DNA of 64,000 nt from positions 1,178,001-1,242,000 of the forward strand of contig NZ_BNEM01000002.1 in NCBI RefSeq assembly GCF_018327705.1, written 5' to 3'. The notes under the pieces are model-generated. The model did not search any database, had not been told where the DNA came from, and saw only the letters and a program-made list of their open reading frames with translations. This stretch comes from Catellatospora sp. TT07R-123 (lineage in GTDB: Bacteria > Actinomycetota > Actinomycetes > Mycobacteriales > Micromonosporaceae). Of this stretch, positions 1-8,483 are shown in pieces (the stretch's first letter is position 1; each line of letters opens with the position of its first letter). A program made the translations under genes and the position numbers.

Positions 1-531
1 CTGGAACACGCCACCGGCGCGCTGCTCGGTCTCCTCGCAGGTCAGCCAGGTTCCCCAGGGGGTGATGCCGCCCGCGCAGTTGTTGTGCGTGCCCGCGAGG
101 CTGACGTATTCGCGGACGCGGTTGCCGTGCTGGTCCACGTCGATGTTGGTGGTGCCGCCCGCCGCGCCCGGGTCGAAGGTCACGCCCGGCAGCGGCGGCA
201 CGCCGAAGGGCTCGCCGCCGCCGATCTCGTGGTTGTTGACCAGCGTGTAGCCGCCCGGGGTGCGGAAGACCGCGGTGCCGTCGGCGTCGCTGGGAGTGAA
301 CTCGCCGGACTCCAGGACGGTCACGCCCGCCTCGGCGACGATGCGGTACGAGAAGCCCTCGGGCAGCGACAGGACCCCGGCCGGGTCGGTGACCAGCGGG
401 CCGTAGCCGGCGACCTTCGGGTGGGCGTAGGCGGGACCGGCGATGGCGGCGGCGCTACCGGCGAACGCGATGCCGATACCGCCGAGGGTCGAGGCGCGCA
501 GCAGGTTGCGGCGGGACAGTGGGGTGCTCAC
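1..531 (-). CDS. PhoX-type alkaline phosphatase (DUF839), C-terminus cut by window edge
   Basis: The 177 visible residues are the N-terminal part of a secreted PhoX/DUF839 phosphatase, a Ca/Fe-dependent phosphomonoesterase family exported by the Tat path. The N-terminus has SRRNLLRAS followed by a Gly/Ala-rich hydrophobic stretch and an AYA cleavage site, a Tat signal. The mature part carries LVNNHEIGGG, THNNCAGG and GTWLTCEE, all typical of the family. I chose the GTG at 531 because GGAAGG lies about 9 nt upstream. An in-frame ATG at 573 would add 14 residues, but it falls inside a tandem repeat. The gene runs off the left end. The family is clear, but the substrate is not known from sequence. 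Confidence 0.85.
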   Translation of the reverse strand, partial: MSTPLSRRNLLRASTLGGIGIAFAGSAAAIAGPAYAHPKVAGYGPLVTDPAGVLSLPEGFSYRIVAEAGVTVLESGEFTPSDADGTAVFRTPGGYTLVNNHEIGGGEPFGVPPLPGVTFDPGAAGGTTNIDVDQHGNRVREYVSLAGTHNNCAGGITPWGTWLTCEETEQRAGGVFQ

Positions 532-562
532 GGTGACGGGGCCTTCCAGGAGTTTCGCCAGG

Positions 563-588
563 GATGCAGACATGCGATGCAGACATGC
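563..588. repeat. Tandem 13-bp direct repeat upstream of the PhoX gene
   Basis: GATGCAGACATGC occurs twice back to back at 563-575 and 576-588, followed by a partial third unit (AATGC). It lies 32-57 bp upstream of the chosen PhoX start, so it could be a binding site for a regulator or a simple slippage duplication. It does not match the Streptomyces PHO box well. Confidence 0.6.
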
Positions 589-738
589 AATGCCGCGTAC
601 GGGAACAGCCCTCAGGTTTTATCCCGCATCCTGGCGAACAACAACCAAATGTTGGGTTGCGGTCACAGCGCACCGCCGTCGGGAAGACATCGGCGATAAT
701 GCATCCCTCCGGCGGTGCGGCGAACCTGGATCGCCTGG

Positions 739-2580
739 TCAGTACCCCAGACCGAAGCCCTGCGGGAAGAGGGCCGGCTGGCCGTCCCCCGGATTGATAG
801 GCTCGTGCGCCTTCGCGCCGGGCCAGGTCATCGGGGTCTTGCCGGTCGGAGCGCCGACGCCGAACAGGATGTCGGCGACCCCGGCGCCCTCGGTGCCGGG
901 CAGCCAGGCGGCCAGCAGCGCGTTCCACCCCGGCACCTCGGACGCGATCTCCAGCGGTCGGCCGGAGACCAGCACCACGATCACCGGGATGCCCGCGGCG
1001 CGCAGGTTGGCGATGGTCTGCCGGTCCTCGTCGTCCAGGCGCAGGCCGTCGGGCCGGTCGCCCTCGTACTCGGCGTAGGGCTTCTCGCCCACCACGGCGA
1101 TCGCGGCCCGGTAGCTGCGGTCGACGCCCTTGCCGTCACGGGCGTAGGTGACTGTCGTGTCCGGCCCGGCGACCTCGCGGATGCCGTCCAGGATCGTGGT
1201 GCCCACGGTGGTCGGGCCCGACCCGCCCTGCCACGTGATGGTCCAGCCGCCGGACTGGTTGCCCAGGTCGTCGGCGTTCTTGCCGGCCACGAAGACCTTG
1301 CCGCCCCTGGCCAGCGGCAGCACGCCCTTGTCGTTCTTGAGCAGCACCTGCGAGGCGCGCACCGCCTGCCGGGCCAGTGCCCGGTGCTCCGCGCTGCCGA
1401 CGCTGTCGGTGTAGGCCCGGTTCGTCATCGGGTGCTCGAACAGGCCCAGCTCGAACTTCTTGGTCAGGATGCGCCTGACCGCGTCGTCGATCCGGGCCAT
1501 GGGGACGTGCCCGTTGTCGACCTCGCCCTTCAGGGTGGTCAGGAACTCCTGCCACTTCTCCGGCACCATCACCATGTCGATCCCGGCATTGATCGCGGTG
1601 GCGACCTCGTCGGCCGTGAACCCCTCCTGGCCGTCGAGCTGGTCGACGGCGTTCCAGTCCGACACCACGAACCCGGTGAAGCCCAGCTCGCCCTTGAGCA
1701 CATCGGTGACCAGGTACTTCTGGCCGTGCAGCTTCTGGCCGTTCCAGCTGCTGAACGACACCATCACCGAGCCGACGCCGCGGTCGACGGCCGCCTTGAA
1801 CGGCGGCAGGTGGATCTCGCGCAGCTGCGCCTCGGTCAGCTCGGCGTTCCCCTGGTCGTCGCCGCCGGTGGTGCCGCCGTCGCCGACGTAGTGCTTGGCG
1901 GTGGCCAGGATCGAGGTGGGGCCGCCACCGAGCTTGTCGCCCTGGAAACCGGTGATGATCGCGGTCATCGCGGCGGGGATGTCCGGGGTCTCGCCGAACG
2001 ACTCGTAGGTGCGGCCCCAGCGGTCGTCGCGTGCCACGCACAGGCACGGCGCGAACGTCCAGTCCACCCCCGTGCCGGTGACCTCCTCGGCCACGGCCCG
2101 GCCGATGTCCTGCACCAGCTTCGGGTCACGGGTCGCACCGAGGCCGATGTTGTGCGGGAAGACGGTCGCGCCGCGCACGTTGTTGTGGCCGTGGACGGCG
2201 TCGGAGCCGTACAGGATGGGGATGCCCAGCGGGGTGGCCAGCGCGCCGCGCTGCAACTCGTCGTTCATGTCGGCCCAGGCCTGCGCGGTGTTCGGCTCGG
2301 GCGTGGAGCCGCCGCCGGACAGGATGGACCCGAGCCGGAAGTCGGTGATGTCGGAGGCCGAGGCGGACGCGCGTTCGGCCTGGGTCATCTGGCCGAGCTT
2401 GTCCGCCTGCGTCATCCGCCCCAGCAGGTCGGCGACGCGCTCGGCGACCGGGCGGGTGGCGTCCTGGTACGGCTTGGACCCGCTGTCGCCACCGGACCAC
2501 AGCACGTATCCGGTGAGGCCCGCAGCGAGCAGGACCAGGGCCAATGCCAGCAGCGACCAGCGGCGCGCAGCCTTCTTCAC
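739..2580 (-). CDS. Glycoside hydrolase family 3 beta-glucosidase, membrane-anchored or secreted
   Basis: This 613-residue GH3 enzyme hydrolyses beta-glucosides from the non-reducing end. A transmembrane or signal segment at residues 8-29 (ALALVLLAAGLTGYVLW) places it outside the cytoplasm. The (beta/alpha)8 domain includes the H-x-N/A region around AKHYVGDGG, and the nucleophile motif GFVVSDWNA has Asp308. The second alpha/beta domain includes VLLKNDKGVLPL and VVGEKPYAEYEGDR. There is no C-terminal fibronectin-like domain. The start is GTG with GGGAGA upstream. A CebR-like operator lies 85-96 bp upstream, linking it to the GH1/ABC operon at the right end. It is divergent from the GH15 gene. 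The exact glucan specificity is not visible. Confidence 0.9.
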   Translation of the reverse strand: MKKAARRWSLLALALVLLAAGLTGYVLWSGGDSGSKPYQDATRPVAERVADLLGRMTQADKLGQMTQAERASASASDITDFRLGSILSGGGSTPEPNTAQAWADMNDELQRGALATPLGIPILYGSDAVHGHNNVRGATVFPHNIGLGATRDPKLVQDIGRAVAEEVTGTGVDWTFAPCLCVARDDRWGRTYESFGETPDIPAAMTAIITGFQGDKLGGGPTSILATAKHYVGDGGTTGGDDQGNAELTEAQLREIHLPPFKAAVDRGVGSVMVSFSSWNGQKLHGQKYLVTDVLKGELGFTGFVVSDWNAVDQLDGQEGFTADEVATAINAGIDMVMVPEKWQEFLTTLKGEVDNGHVPMARIDDAVRRILTKKFELGLFEHPMTNRAYTDSVGSAEHRALARQAVRASQVLLKNDKGVLPLARGGKVFVAGKNADDLGNQSGGWTITWQGGSGPTTVGTTILDGIREVAGPDTTVTYARDGKGVDRSYRAAIAVVGEKPYAEYEGDRPDGLRLDDEDRQTIANLRAAGIPVIVVLVSGRPLEIASEVPGWNALLAAWLPGTEGAGVADILFGVGAPTGKTPMTWPGAKAHEPINPGDGQPALFPQGFGLGY

Positions 2581-2664
2581 GGGTTCTCCCGGAACGTGAG
2601 GGGTGGGGCGGGACGGGTGGGATGGTAAAGGAGCACCACATTATGTCGCTTCCCGACCGACCGT

Positions 2665-2676
2665 GGGAACGCTCCC
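2665..2676. promoter_or_regulatory. CebR-like LacI-family operator between GH3 and GH15 genes
   Basis: GGGAACGCTCCC is one base away from the perfect palindrome GGGAGCGCTCCC seen at 63807. CebR-family repressors of Streptomyces bind TGGGAGCGCTCCCA. The site is in the 157-bp divergent region, so it could control either gene. The similarity to the known box is established knowledge; binding here is inferred. Confidence 0.7.
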
Positions 2677-2737
2677 GCGATGCGGAAGGCACGTTTGGCG
2701 GTGCGTCCGCCGGGTAGCGTCGGGGCGGGAGGCTCAC

Positions 2738-4543
2738 ATGCCACTGCGCATCGAGGACTACGCCGTCATCGGCGACACCCAGACCGCCGCACTGGTCGGC
2801 CGGGACGGCTCCGTGGACTGGCTCTGCCTGCCCCGCTTCGACTCCGGCGCCATCTTCGCCGCCCTGCTGGGCACCCCCGACCACGGCCGCTGGCAGCTTG
2901 CCCCCGCGCACGAGGTGCGGGCGGTGCGCCGCGGCTACCGCGGGGACACGATGGTGCTGGAGACCGAGTTCGACACCGACACCGGCACGGTGCGCGTCAT
3001 CGACTTCATGCCCCCGCGCGGCGAGGCCGCCGACATCGTGCGCATCGTCGAGGGCGTGCACGGCAGCGTCCCGATGCGGATGGACCTGCGGGTGCGCTTC
3101 GACTACGGCCACGTCGTGCCGTGGGTGCGGCGCGTCGGGCCCGACACCGTCGGCGTCGCCGGACCCGACGCGGTGTACCTGCGCACACCCGTGGACGTAC
3201 ACGGGGAGAACCTCGCGACCGTCGCCGACTTCACCGTCGACGCGGGCCGGCGGGTGCCGTTCGTGCTCACCTGGCGCGAGTCGCACCTGCCCGTGCCGCA
3301 GCCGGTGGAACCGGAGACCGCGCTGGCCGAGACCGAGTCGTACTGGCGCGAATGGATCGCCGGCTGCCACTACGAGGGGCCGTGGCGCGACGCGGTCACC
3401 CGCTCGCTGCTGACCCTCAAGACGCTCACCTACGGCCCCACCGGCGGGATCGTCGCCGCCGTCACCACCTCGCTGCCCGAGCAGCTCGGCGGGGTGCGCA
3501 ACTGGGACTACCGGTACTGCTGGCTGCGCGACGCCACCATCACCCTGCAGTCGCTGCTCTACTCCGGCTACGTCGAGGAGGCCCGCGCCTGGCGGTCGTG
3601 GCTGCTGCGCGCCATCGCGGGCGACCCCTCCCAGCTCCAGATCATGTACGGCGTCGCCGGCGAGCGCTACCTGCCCGAACGCATCGCGCACTGGCTGCCC
3701 GGCTACAGCGGCGGCCCGGTGCGGCTGGGCAACGCCGCCGCCGAGCAGTTCCAGCTCGACGTCTACGGCGAGGTCATGGACGCCCTGCACCAGGCCCGCA
3801 AGGCCGGGCTGGAGGAGGACCAGCAGGCGTGGGCGCTGCAGACGGCGCTGATGGAGTTCGTGGCCCACAACTGGGACCGCCCCGACGACGGCATCTGGGA
3901 GGTGCGCGGCGGCTCCCAGCAGTTCACCCACTCCAAGCTGATGGCCTGGGTGGCCGCCGACCGCGCCGTCAAGACCGTCGACCAGTTCGGCTCCGCCGGA
4001 CCGGCCCACCGCTGGCGCGCGCTGCGCGACGACATCGCCGCCGACATCCTCACCCGGGGGTACGACGCGCGCCGCGGCACCTTCACCCAGTTCTACGGCT
4101 CCCGCGAGCTCGACGCGTCCCTGCTGATGATGCCGCTGGTCGGGTTCCTGCCCGCCACCGACGAGCGGATGCGCGGCACCGTCGCCGCCATCGAGCGCGA
4201 ACTGATGTCCGACGGCCTGGTGCAGCGCTACACCCAGCCGCCCGGGGTCGGGGTCGACGGCCTGCCCGCGGGCGAGGGGGCGTTCCTGGCCTGCACGTTC
4301 TGGCTGGCGCAGAACTACGCGCTGGCCGGGCGCCGCGACGAGGCCGTCGAGCTGTTCGAGCACCTGCTGAGCCTGCGCAACGACGTCGGGCTGCTCGCCG
4401 AGGAGTACGACCAGCTCGCCCGGCGCCAGGTCGGCAACTTCCCGCAGGCGTTCAGCCACGTCCCGCTGATCGACACCGCGCGGGTGCTCGGCCCCCTGCT
4501 CGCCCCGCCGCCCACCGACGGACATCCGGCGCCCAGGCACTAG
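2738..4543 (+). CDS. Glycoside hydrolase family 15 protein (glucoamylase/trehalase-like)
   Basis: This 601-residue cytoplasmic GH15 protein has no signal peptide. The N-terminal beta-sandwich domain starts IEDYAVIGDTQTAALVGRDG and contains SVDWLCLPRFDS, and the (alpha/alpha)6 barrel follows, with NWDYRYCWLRDA and, near the end, LLAEEYDQLARRQVGNFPQAFSH. These are hallmarks of the actinobacterial GH15 group, which contains trehalases and dextran- or maltooligosaccharide-degrading enzymes. The ATG at 2738 follows GGGAGG at a good distance, and the reading frame upstream of it lacks coding character. It diverges from the GH3 gene. The substrate cannot be fixed from sequence; trehalase is the best-studied mycobacterial example. 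Confidence 0.88.
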   Translation: MPLRIEDYAVIGDTQTAALVGRDGSVDWLCLPRFDSGAIFAALLGTPDHGRWQLAPAHEVRAVRRGYRGDTMVLETEFDTDTGTVRVIDFMPPRGEAADIVRIVEGVHGSVPMRMDLRVRFDYGHVVPWVRRVGPDTVGVAGPDAVYLRTPVDVHGENLATVADFTVDAGRRVPFVLTWRESHLPVPQPVEPETALAETESYWREWIAGCHYEGPWRDAVTRSLLTLKTLTYGPTGGIVAAVTTSLPEQLGGVRNWDYRYCWLRDATITLQSLLYSGYVEEARAWRSWLLRAIAGDPSQLQIMYGVAGERYLPERIAHWLPGYSGGPVRLGNAAAEQFQLDVYGEVMDALHQARKAGLEEDQQAWALQTALMEFVAHNWDRPDDGIWEVRGGSQQFTHSKLMAWVAADRAVKTVDQFGSAGPAHRWRALRDDIAADILTRGYDARRGTFTQFYGSRELDASLLMMPLVGFLPATDERMRGTVAAIERELMSDGLVQRYTQPPGVGVDGLPAGEGAFLACTFWLAQNYALAGRRDEAVELFEHLLSLRNDVGLLAEEYDQLARRQVGNFPQAFSHVPLIDTARVLGPLLAPPPTDGHPAPRH

Positions 4544-4575
4544 CGCTACCGCCCTGGTCAGGGCCTACTCTGGGC

Positions 4576-4605
4576 AGAGGGCCTGCGCACAGAGGGCCTG
4601 CGCAC
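4576..4605. repeat. Tandem 15-bp direct repeat upstream of the EAL gene
   Basis: AGAGGGCCTGCGCAC is present twice in exact tandem (4576-4590 and 4591-4605), ending 31 bp before the EAL start codon. It could be a regulator site or a slippage duplication. Confidence 0.65.
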
Positions 4606-4636
4606 AGGCCGGCTGCACCAGGGCGGGGGCGGCACC

Positions 4637-5521
4637 ATGCGCATCACCGAAGACTGCGACACGCTGCTGCACGACATCATAGAGAACTGCGACGTTCGTC
4701 CGGTTTTCCAGCCGATCGTGTCGCTGCGTACCGGAACCACCGTCGCGTACGAGGCACTGGCCCGCGGACCGGCCGGCACGCCACTGGAGTCCCCCGACGC
4801 CCTGTTCGCCCTGGCCGCCGCCACCGGCCGCACCGCCGAACTCGACTGGACCTGCCGGATCGCCGCCCTGCGGGCGGCGCTGGGCGCGGGGCTCACCTGC
4901 CGCCTGCCGCTGTTCGTCAACGCCGAACCCGCCACCGTGCGGACACCGCCGCCGGCCGCGTTGCGCCGCGACCTGATCGCGGCGGCACAGCGCCTGCGCA
5001 TCGTGGTCGAACTGACCGAACGCAAACTGATCAGCGACCCGGACGGCCTGCTGCTGGCCGTACGCGACATCCGGGCGCGGGGCATGCTCATCGCCCTGGA
5101 CGACATCGGCGCCGACCCGGCCAGCCTCCAGGCCATGCGGGCCATCGCCCCCGAGGTGCTGAAGGTGGACCGCAGCGTGGTCCAGCACTGCAAGACACCC
5201 ACCTCGCTCGACGTCATCGCCGCCGTCCGCGCCCAGGCCCGGCGCACCGGGGCGGTCATGGTCGCCGAGGGCATCGAGAACACCCATCATCTGCGCGCCG
5301 CACTGTGGCTGGGCGCCTCACTCGGCCAGGGCTGGCTGTTCGGGCACCCCGGACCGCTACCGGTCTGGTTCAGCGACGGCGGGCCCGCCGAGACGGCCCC
5401 GGATCCCGCCGCGACGCTGCGCGCCCTGGACCGCGTCCAGTACCGCCCTGAGCCGCCCCGGCTGCTGAACTGGCCGTCACCGTGCCGCTGCCACGAGACC
5501 CTCGCCCGCCACACCGCCTGA
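4637..5521 (+). CDS. EAL-domain cyclic-di-GMP phosphodiesterase, stand-alone
   Basis: This 294-residue protein is almost entirely one EAL domain, which hydrolyses c-di-GMP to pGpG. The key motifs are kept: EALARGP (Glu39), LFVNAEP, VVELTER, ALDDIGAD, LKVDRS, VAEGIEN and GQGWLFG. The metal-binding Asp pair and the catalytic Lys and Glu are therefore present and the enzyme should be active. There is no sensor, PAS or membrane domain, only a short N-terminal lead and a Pro-rich tail. It is a soluble protein. A GGDEF cyclase lies elsewhere in the window (31539-33005). A tandem repeat precedes the gene and a 64-bp palindromic element follows it. Confidence 0.9.
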   Translation: MRITEDCDTLLHDIIENCDVRPVFQPIVSLRTGTTVAYEALARGPAGTPLESPDALFALAAATGRTAELDWTCRIAALRAALGAGLTCRLPLFVNAEPATVRTPPPAALRRDLIAAAQRLRIVVELTERKLISDPDGLLLAVRDIRARGMLIALDDIGADPASLQAMRAIAPEVLKVDRSVVQHCKTPTSLDVIAAVRAQARRTGAVMVAEGIENTHHLRAALWLGASLGQGWLFGHPGPLPVWFSDGGPAETAPDPAATLRALDRVQYRPEPPRLLNWPSPCRCHETLARHTA

Positions 5522-5576
5522 CCCGCCCACCTCGCACCCGCGCCGCCCCGCCCCGCCGCGCGTCGCGGTCGCGATC

Positions 5577-5640
5577 GTGCAGTTTCGGGGAAAGTGCTCG
5601 AATGCGGGGCTGATTTCGTGCACTTTCCCCGAAACTGCAC
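5577..5640. repeat. Family A intergenic palindrome, copy 1
   Basis: A perfect inverted repeat with 21-nt arms (5577-5597 and 5620-5640) and core GCAGTTTCGGGGAAAGTGC, separated by a 22-nt spacer ending TTTCGT. The same layout recurs at 16538, 29169 and 48874. It lies between the EAL gene and the next co-directional gene. There is no U-run after the stem, so it is not a textbook terminator. Confidence 0.9.
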
Positions 5641-5742
5641 ACTCGATGGAGCGCGTCCGGCGTGTCGGGGTGGTGTCCGCGATCACACCGGTGAGTCCAT
5701 ATAGGATTGATCCGAACTTGATCGAGGACCTGGGGAGGGCCC

Positions 5743-6360
5743 GTGAGCTTCTTCAATGCGGCGGGGCGCAACGAACGGAAGCTACAGCGGTTGCAGGATC
5801 AAGCCAACGACCACGCCACCAGGGCGATGGCGCTGCTGCGGGCCGGGCGCCCGCTGGAGGCGATCAGGCCCAGCCAGCAGGCGATCGAGACGATCCTGCA
5901 CCTGCGCCAGCTGGAGCCGGACAACCAGGAGCACCTGGCCCAGCTCGCGGGCAAGCTGTACAACCACGCCGCGATGCTCGACCACGCCGGGCGCGGCGCC
6001 GAGGCGGTCGCCGTGGCGCGCCGGGCGCTGGAGTCATACCTCGAGCTCAGCGGTGGCGAGGTCGACCCGCAGGCGGCCGCCCTCGACCGTGTCATCCCGC
6101 GCGGGGCGTTCAGCGCGGGCAGCGCCGTGCCGGACCTGGCCGCCGCGGCGGCGATGACGGCCGACGCCAGGAGCCGGCTCGCGCTCATGCTCGCCAAGTG
6201 GGGCGGGCCCGCCGTCGCGGCCGAGGCCCGGCAGCTCGCCGTCGCGGCGGTCGACACGTACCAGCAGCTGAAGGAGATCGGCGCGGCCGACAGCGAGGAC
6301 TTCCTGCGCGTGGTCACCCGCTACGACCAGGTGTGCCGACTGCTCGAAGCCCAGGAATAG
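5743..6360 (+). CDS. TPR-like helical repeat protein, function unknown
   Basis: This 205-residue soluble, alpha-helical protein consists of repeated Ala/Leu-rich helix pairs resembling tetratricopeptide repeats. Examples are ATRAMALLRAGRPLEAIRPSQQAIE, then LAGKLYNHAAMLDHAGRGAEAVAVARRALESY, and LALMLAKWGGPAVAAEARQLAVAAVDTY. Such repeats usually mediate protein contacts. The GTG start follows GGGGAGGG at a good distance. No catalytic motif, signal or membrane segment is visible. It stands alone between a palindromic element and a terminator shared with the convergent next gene. I do not recognise a specific family. Confidence 0.75.
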   Translation: MSFFNAAGRNERKLQRLQDQANDHATRAMALLRAGRPLEAIRPSQQAIETILHLRQLEPDNQEHLAQLAGKLYNHAAMLDHAGRGAEAVAVARRALESYLELSGGEVDPQAAALDRVIPRGAFSAGSAVPDLAAAAAMTADARSRLALMLAKWGGPAVAAEARQLAVAAVDTYQQLKEIGAADSEDFLRVVTRYDQVCRLLEAQE

Positions 6361-6368
6361 GACCACGA

Positions 6369-6411
6369 CGGTCGGCTCCGCAACGGCACCGGGCCGCTGC
6401 GGGGCCGACCG
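6369..6411. terminator. Hairpin between convergent genes
   Basis: CGGTCGGCTCCGCA (6369-6382) pairs with TGCGGGGCCGACCG (6398-6411), 13 bp with one T:G mismatch or wobble, 9-25 bp after the upstream stop. It is GC-rich without a U-run, as is usual in actinomycetes, and can serve both convergent genes. Confidence 0.65.
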
Positions 6412-6435
6412 GCCTGCTCCGCGAACGGAGCGGAG

Positions 6436-7767
6436 TTACGGCGCGGGTTCCGTCGGGCCGTCGCCGGGCACCAGGAACGAGTAGTAGGCCGCGTCCGACG
6501 TGGTGCCGTCGGCGCTGCGCGACTGCACGATCAGGGTGTGATCGCCGGACCTGGCCGGGGTGTGGCTGATGGTCGCGGTGCCGTCCGGGCCCGCCGGGAC
6601 GATCTGCTCCGCCCCGAAGTCGAACCGGTAGACGTACTCGACCACGCCCGCCGCGTGCGGTTGGAAGCTGAACGTGCCGGTGCTGCCGTACGGGGCGCCC
6701 GGCTCGTTGCGCGGCCAGTCCGTCGAGGCCACCACCGGTCGCGAGAGCACCGCCACACCGAACGAGGCCGCGCTGGAGCGCACCCCGCCACTTGTCACGC
6801 TGCGCACCAGCAGATCGGTGTACGGATTGACCGGCGTGAACACGAGCTGCGCGCTGCCGTCGGCGGCCGCAGGCAGGACCTGCTCCGGACCATAGTCGAC
6901 CTGGTAGACGTAAGACACCACCCCGGCCATCGCCGGAGTGAAGGTCAGGTGGTGCGGCTGCCCCGGCCACGCGTCCGCGTCGGCGTCGGTGACCACCGGC
7001 GCGTTGTCGGCGACCAGGAACCGGAAGTTCGACTGCTCGCTGAGGTTGCCCGCACGGTCGACCGCGACCGCCGACAGCCAGGTCGGCCCGGCCCGGTCGG
7101 GAGTGAAGCCGACCGTCGCCGTCCCGCCCGGCCCGGCCGGCACGAACGTGTACGGCCCCTCGACACCCCAGAGGAACCCGGCCAGGTCCGGCACCCCCGC
7201 CATCGTGAACGTGAACGAGCCGGCAACCCCGCCGCCACCGTGCTCGGCACCGTCGTCCGGGTAGTCGGCCGAGGTGATCCGCAGGTCACCGGCGGGGGCG
7301 GTGGTGTCCACGGTGAACCGGCAGGGCGCCGACCACGGAGTGGCCGCGTCCTCGTCACGGGCCTTCACCGCGAACGCGTAGCGCCCGTCGGCCAGCAGGT
7401 CCGCGGGCAGCCGCAACCGCGCGCGGGGGTCGGCCGCGGTGACCGGGCCGACGTGGCGGAACATGGTCCGGTGCGCGGGGGCGTCCACGGGCCACACCGC
7501 GAACGTCGCATACCGCCCGTCGCGGTCGGGGTGGCTGAGTTCGGCGCTGAGCACCGGTTCGTCGCTGCTGGTCAGGACGCCGCCCGGCGTGCCGCAGGCG
7601 GTGTCGCCGACCATCAGCGCCGTGGGAGTCCCCGGCCTGGCGTTCGACCCGGTCGGGACGCCGGGACCCGCCGCGGCCGGGGCGGCGGCGACCGCCACCG
7701 CCCCGACGCCGGCCAGCATGGACAGGGCCGCCAGCGCGACCCTGATGGAACGTCGACTTCTACGCAA
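6436..7767 (-). CDS. Secreted protein with repeated Ig-like/beta-sandwich segments
   Basis: This 443-residue protein has a Sec signal (SIRVALAALSMLAGVGAVAVAAAPAAA). After it come about four beta-rich repeats of roughly 95-100 residues. Each repeat has a tract like GVVSYVYQVDYGPEQVLPA, GVVEYVYRFDFGAEQIVPA or LAGFLWGVEGPYTFVPA, followed by DGSAQLVFTP or DGTATISHTP. These resemble bacterial Ig-like modules of secreted actinomycete proteins. There is no catalytic domain and no sortase motif, and the C-terminus is short (PGDGPTEPAP). It may be an adhesin or structural exoprotein, or part of a larger family whose enzyme domain is missing here. The function is unknown. Confidence 0.75.
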   Translation of the reverse strand: MRRSRRSIRVALAALSMLAGVGAVAVAAAPAAAGPGVPTGSNARPGTPTALMVGDTACGTPGGVLTSSDEPVLSAELSHPDRDGRYATFAVWPVDAPAHRTMFRHVGPVTAADPRARLRLPADLLADGRYAFAVKARDEDAATPWSAPCRFTVDTTAPAGDLRITSADYPDDGAEHGGGGVAGSFTFTMAGVPDLAGFLWGVEGPYTFVPAGPGGTATVGFTPDRAGPTWLSAVAVDRAGNLSEQSNFRFLVADNAPVVTDADADAWPGQPHHLTFTPAMAGVVSYVYQVDYGPEQVLPAAADGSAQLVFTPVNPYTDLLVRSVTSGGVRSSAASFGVAVLSRPVVASTDWPRNEPGAPYGSTGTFSFQPHAAGVVEYVYRFDFGAEQIVPAGPDGTATISHTPARSGDHTLIVQSRSADGTTSDAAYYSFLVPGDGPTEPAP

Positions 7768-7812
7768 GATTGTCTCCCCCGTTGGTTGACAGTCGATAAT
7801 GGACGAGCGCCG

Positions 7813-8322
7813 CTACGGTAGCGGAGCCTTTCCAGGCACGGGCTCCGGCGCCCGGCGCAGCAGCAGAGCGAGCGGGGTGACCAGCAGCAGCGCGGCCTCG
7901 CCCCAGAACGCCGCGTCGGCCAGCAGGTACAGCAGGTCCACCTGTTTGGCCAGGTCCTGCGGCGAGGCGGCGACGGCCTCGATCGCGACGAGCGTGTCGG
8001 CCTCGGCGTGGCTGGTGAGCCACGGCCACGGGTAGCCCAGGCCCCGGTGGTAGCCGAACATGCAGCAGATCCCGGTGCGCTCCGCCAGCAGGCTGGCCCC
8101 GAGCCCCACCAGGGTCAGCACCGCGACGGCCGCCCACGCCCAGCCCAGTGCCCGGCCGGTGGCACCGAGCCACAGCAGCAGGACCCCGCCGAGCGCCAGC
8201 ACCAGCGCGAACACCGTGTAGTAACCGTCCAGCCCATGACTGACCATGGCCAGCCCCACCATCAGCAGGCTCGCCGCCCCAGCGGTCACGAGCAGAGCCC
8301 GCCACCATACCCCCATCGACAT
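7813..8322 (-). CDS. Small multi-pass membrane protein, unknown
   Basis: This protein has about 169 residues and four hydrophobic segments: WWRALLVTAGAASLLMVGLAM, YYTVFALVLALGGVLLLWLG, WAWAAVAVLTLVGLGASLL and AALLLVTPLALLLR. A loop in the middle has two adjacent Cys (GICCMFGYHRGLGYPWPWL). I start at the ATG at 8322; an upstream in-frame start would add 15 less hydrophobic residues. It is downstream of, and divergent from, the next membrane protein gene. No family is recognised. Confidence 0.65.
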   Translation of the reverse strand: MSMGVWWRALLVTAGAASLLMVGLAMVSHGLDGYYTVFALVLALGGVLLLWLGATGRALGWAWAAVAVLTLVGLGASLLAERTGICCMFGYHRGLGYPWPWLTSHAEADTLVAIEAVAASPQDLAKQVDLLYLLADAAFWGEAALLLVTPLALLLRRAPEPVPGKAPLP

Positions 8323-8483
8323 GTCTCGCAGTGTGACACGACGGACGGCGCCGCACTGCCCGTCCACCGGACGGCGCCGCGATCGACCTGATCGGACGGT
8401 CGCCGCAGCGGTCGCGATGGGCTGGACTTGGCCATATTGACAGTAGCCAGGCCGCCATCCGCTCTCCGTTGTCGAGGTCGACC

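Noticed and set aside
563..640. PHO-box for the PhoX gene
   Set aside because: The direct repeat is 13 bp and lacks the GTTCACC-like units; only weak GTTCGCC is present nearby.
2126..4540. An 804-codon minus-strand frame over GH3 and GH15
   Set aside because: It crosses two recognised genes in wrong frames, and its product is low-complexity Arg/Gly/Val-rich sequence.
5577..5640. Family A palindromes as CRISPR repeats or rho-independent terminators
   Set aside because: The copies are single, 11-19 kb apart, with no array of spacers or cas genes, and no U-run follows the stem.
5287..5771. Short frames running through the family A palindrome that all contain a SFGES- or FPET-like peptide
   Set aside because: The shared peptide is only the translated arm of the DNA repeat, so the similarity between these frames is not protein homology. 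The same holds at 16555, 29126 and 48804.
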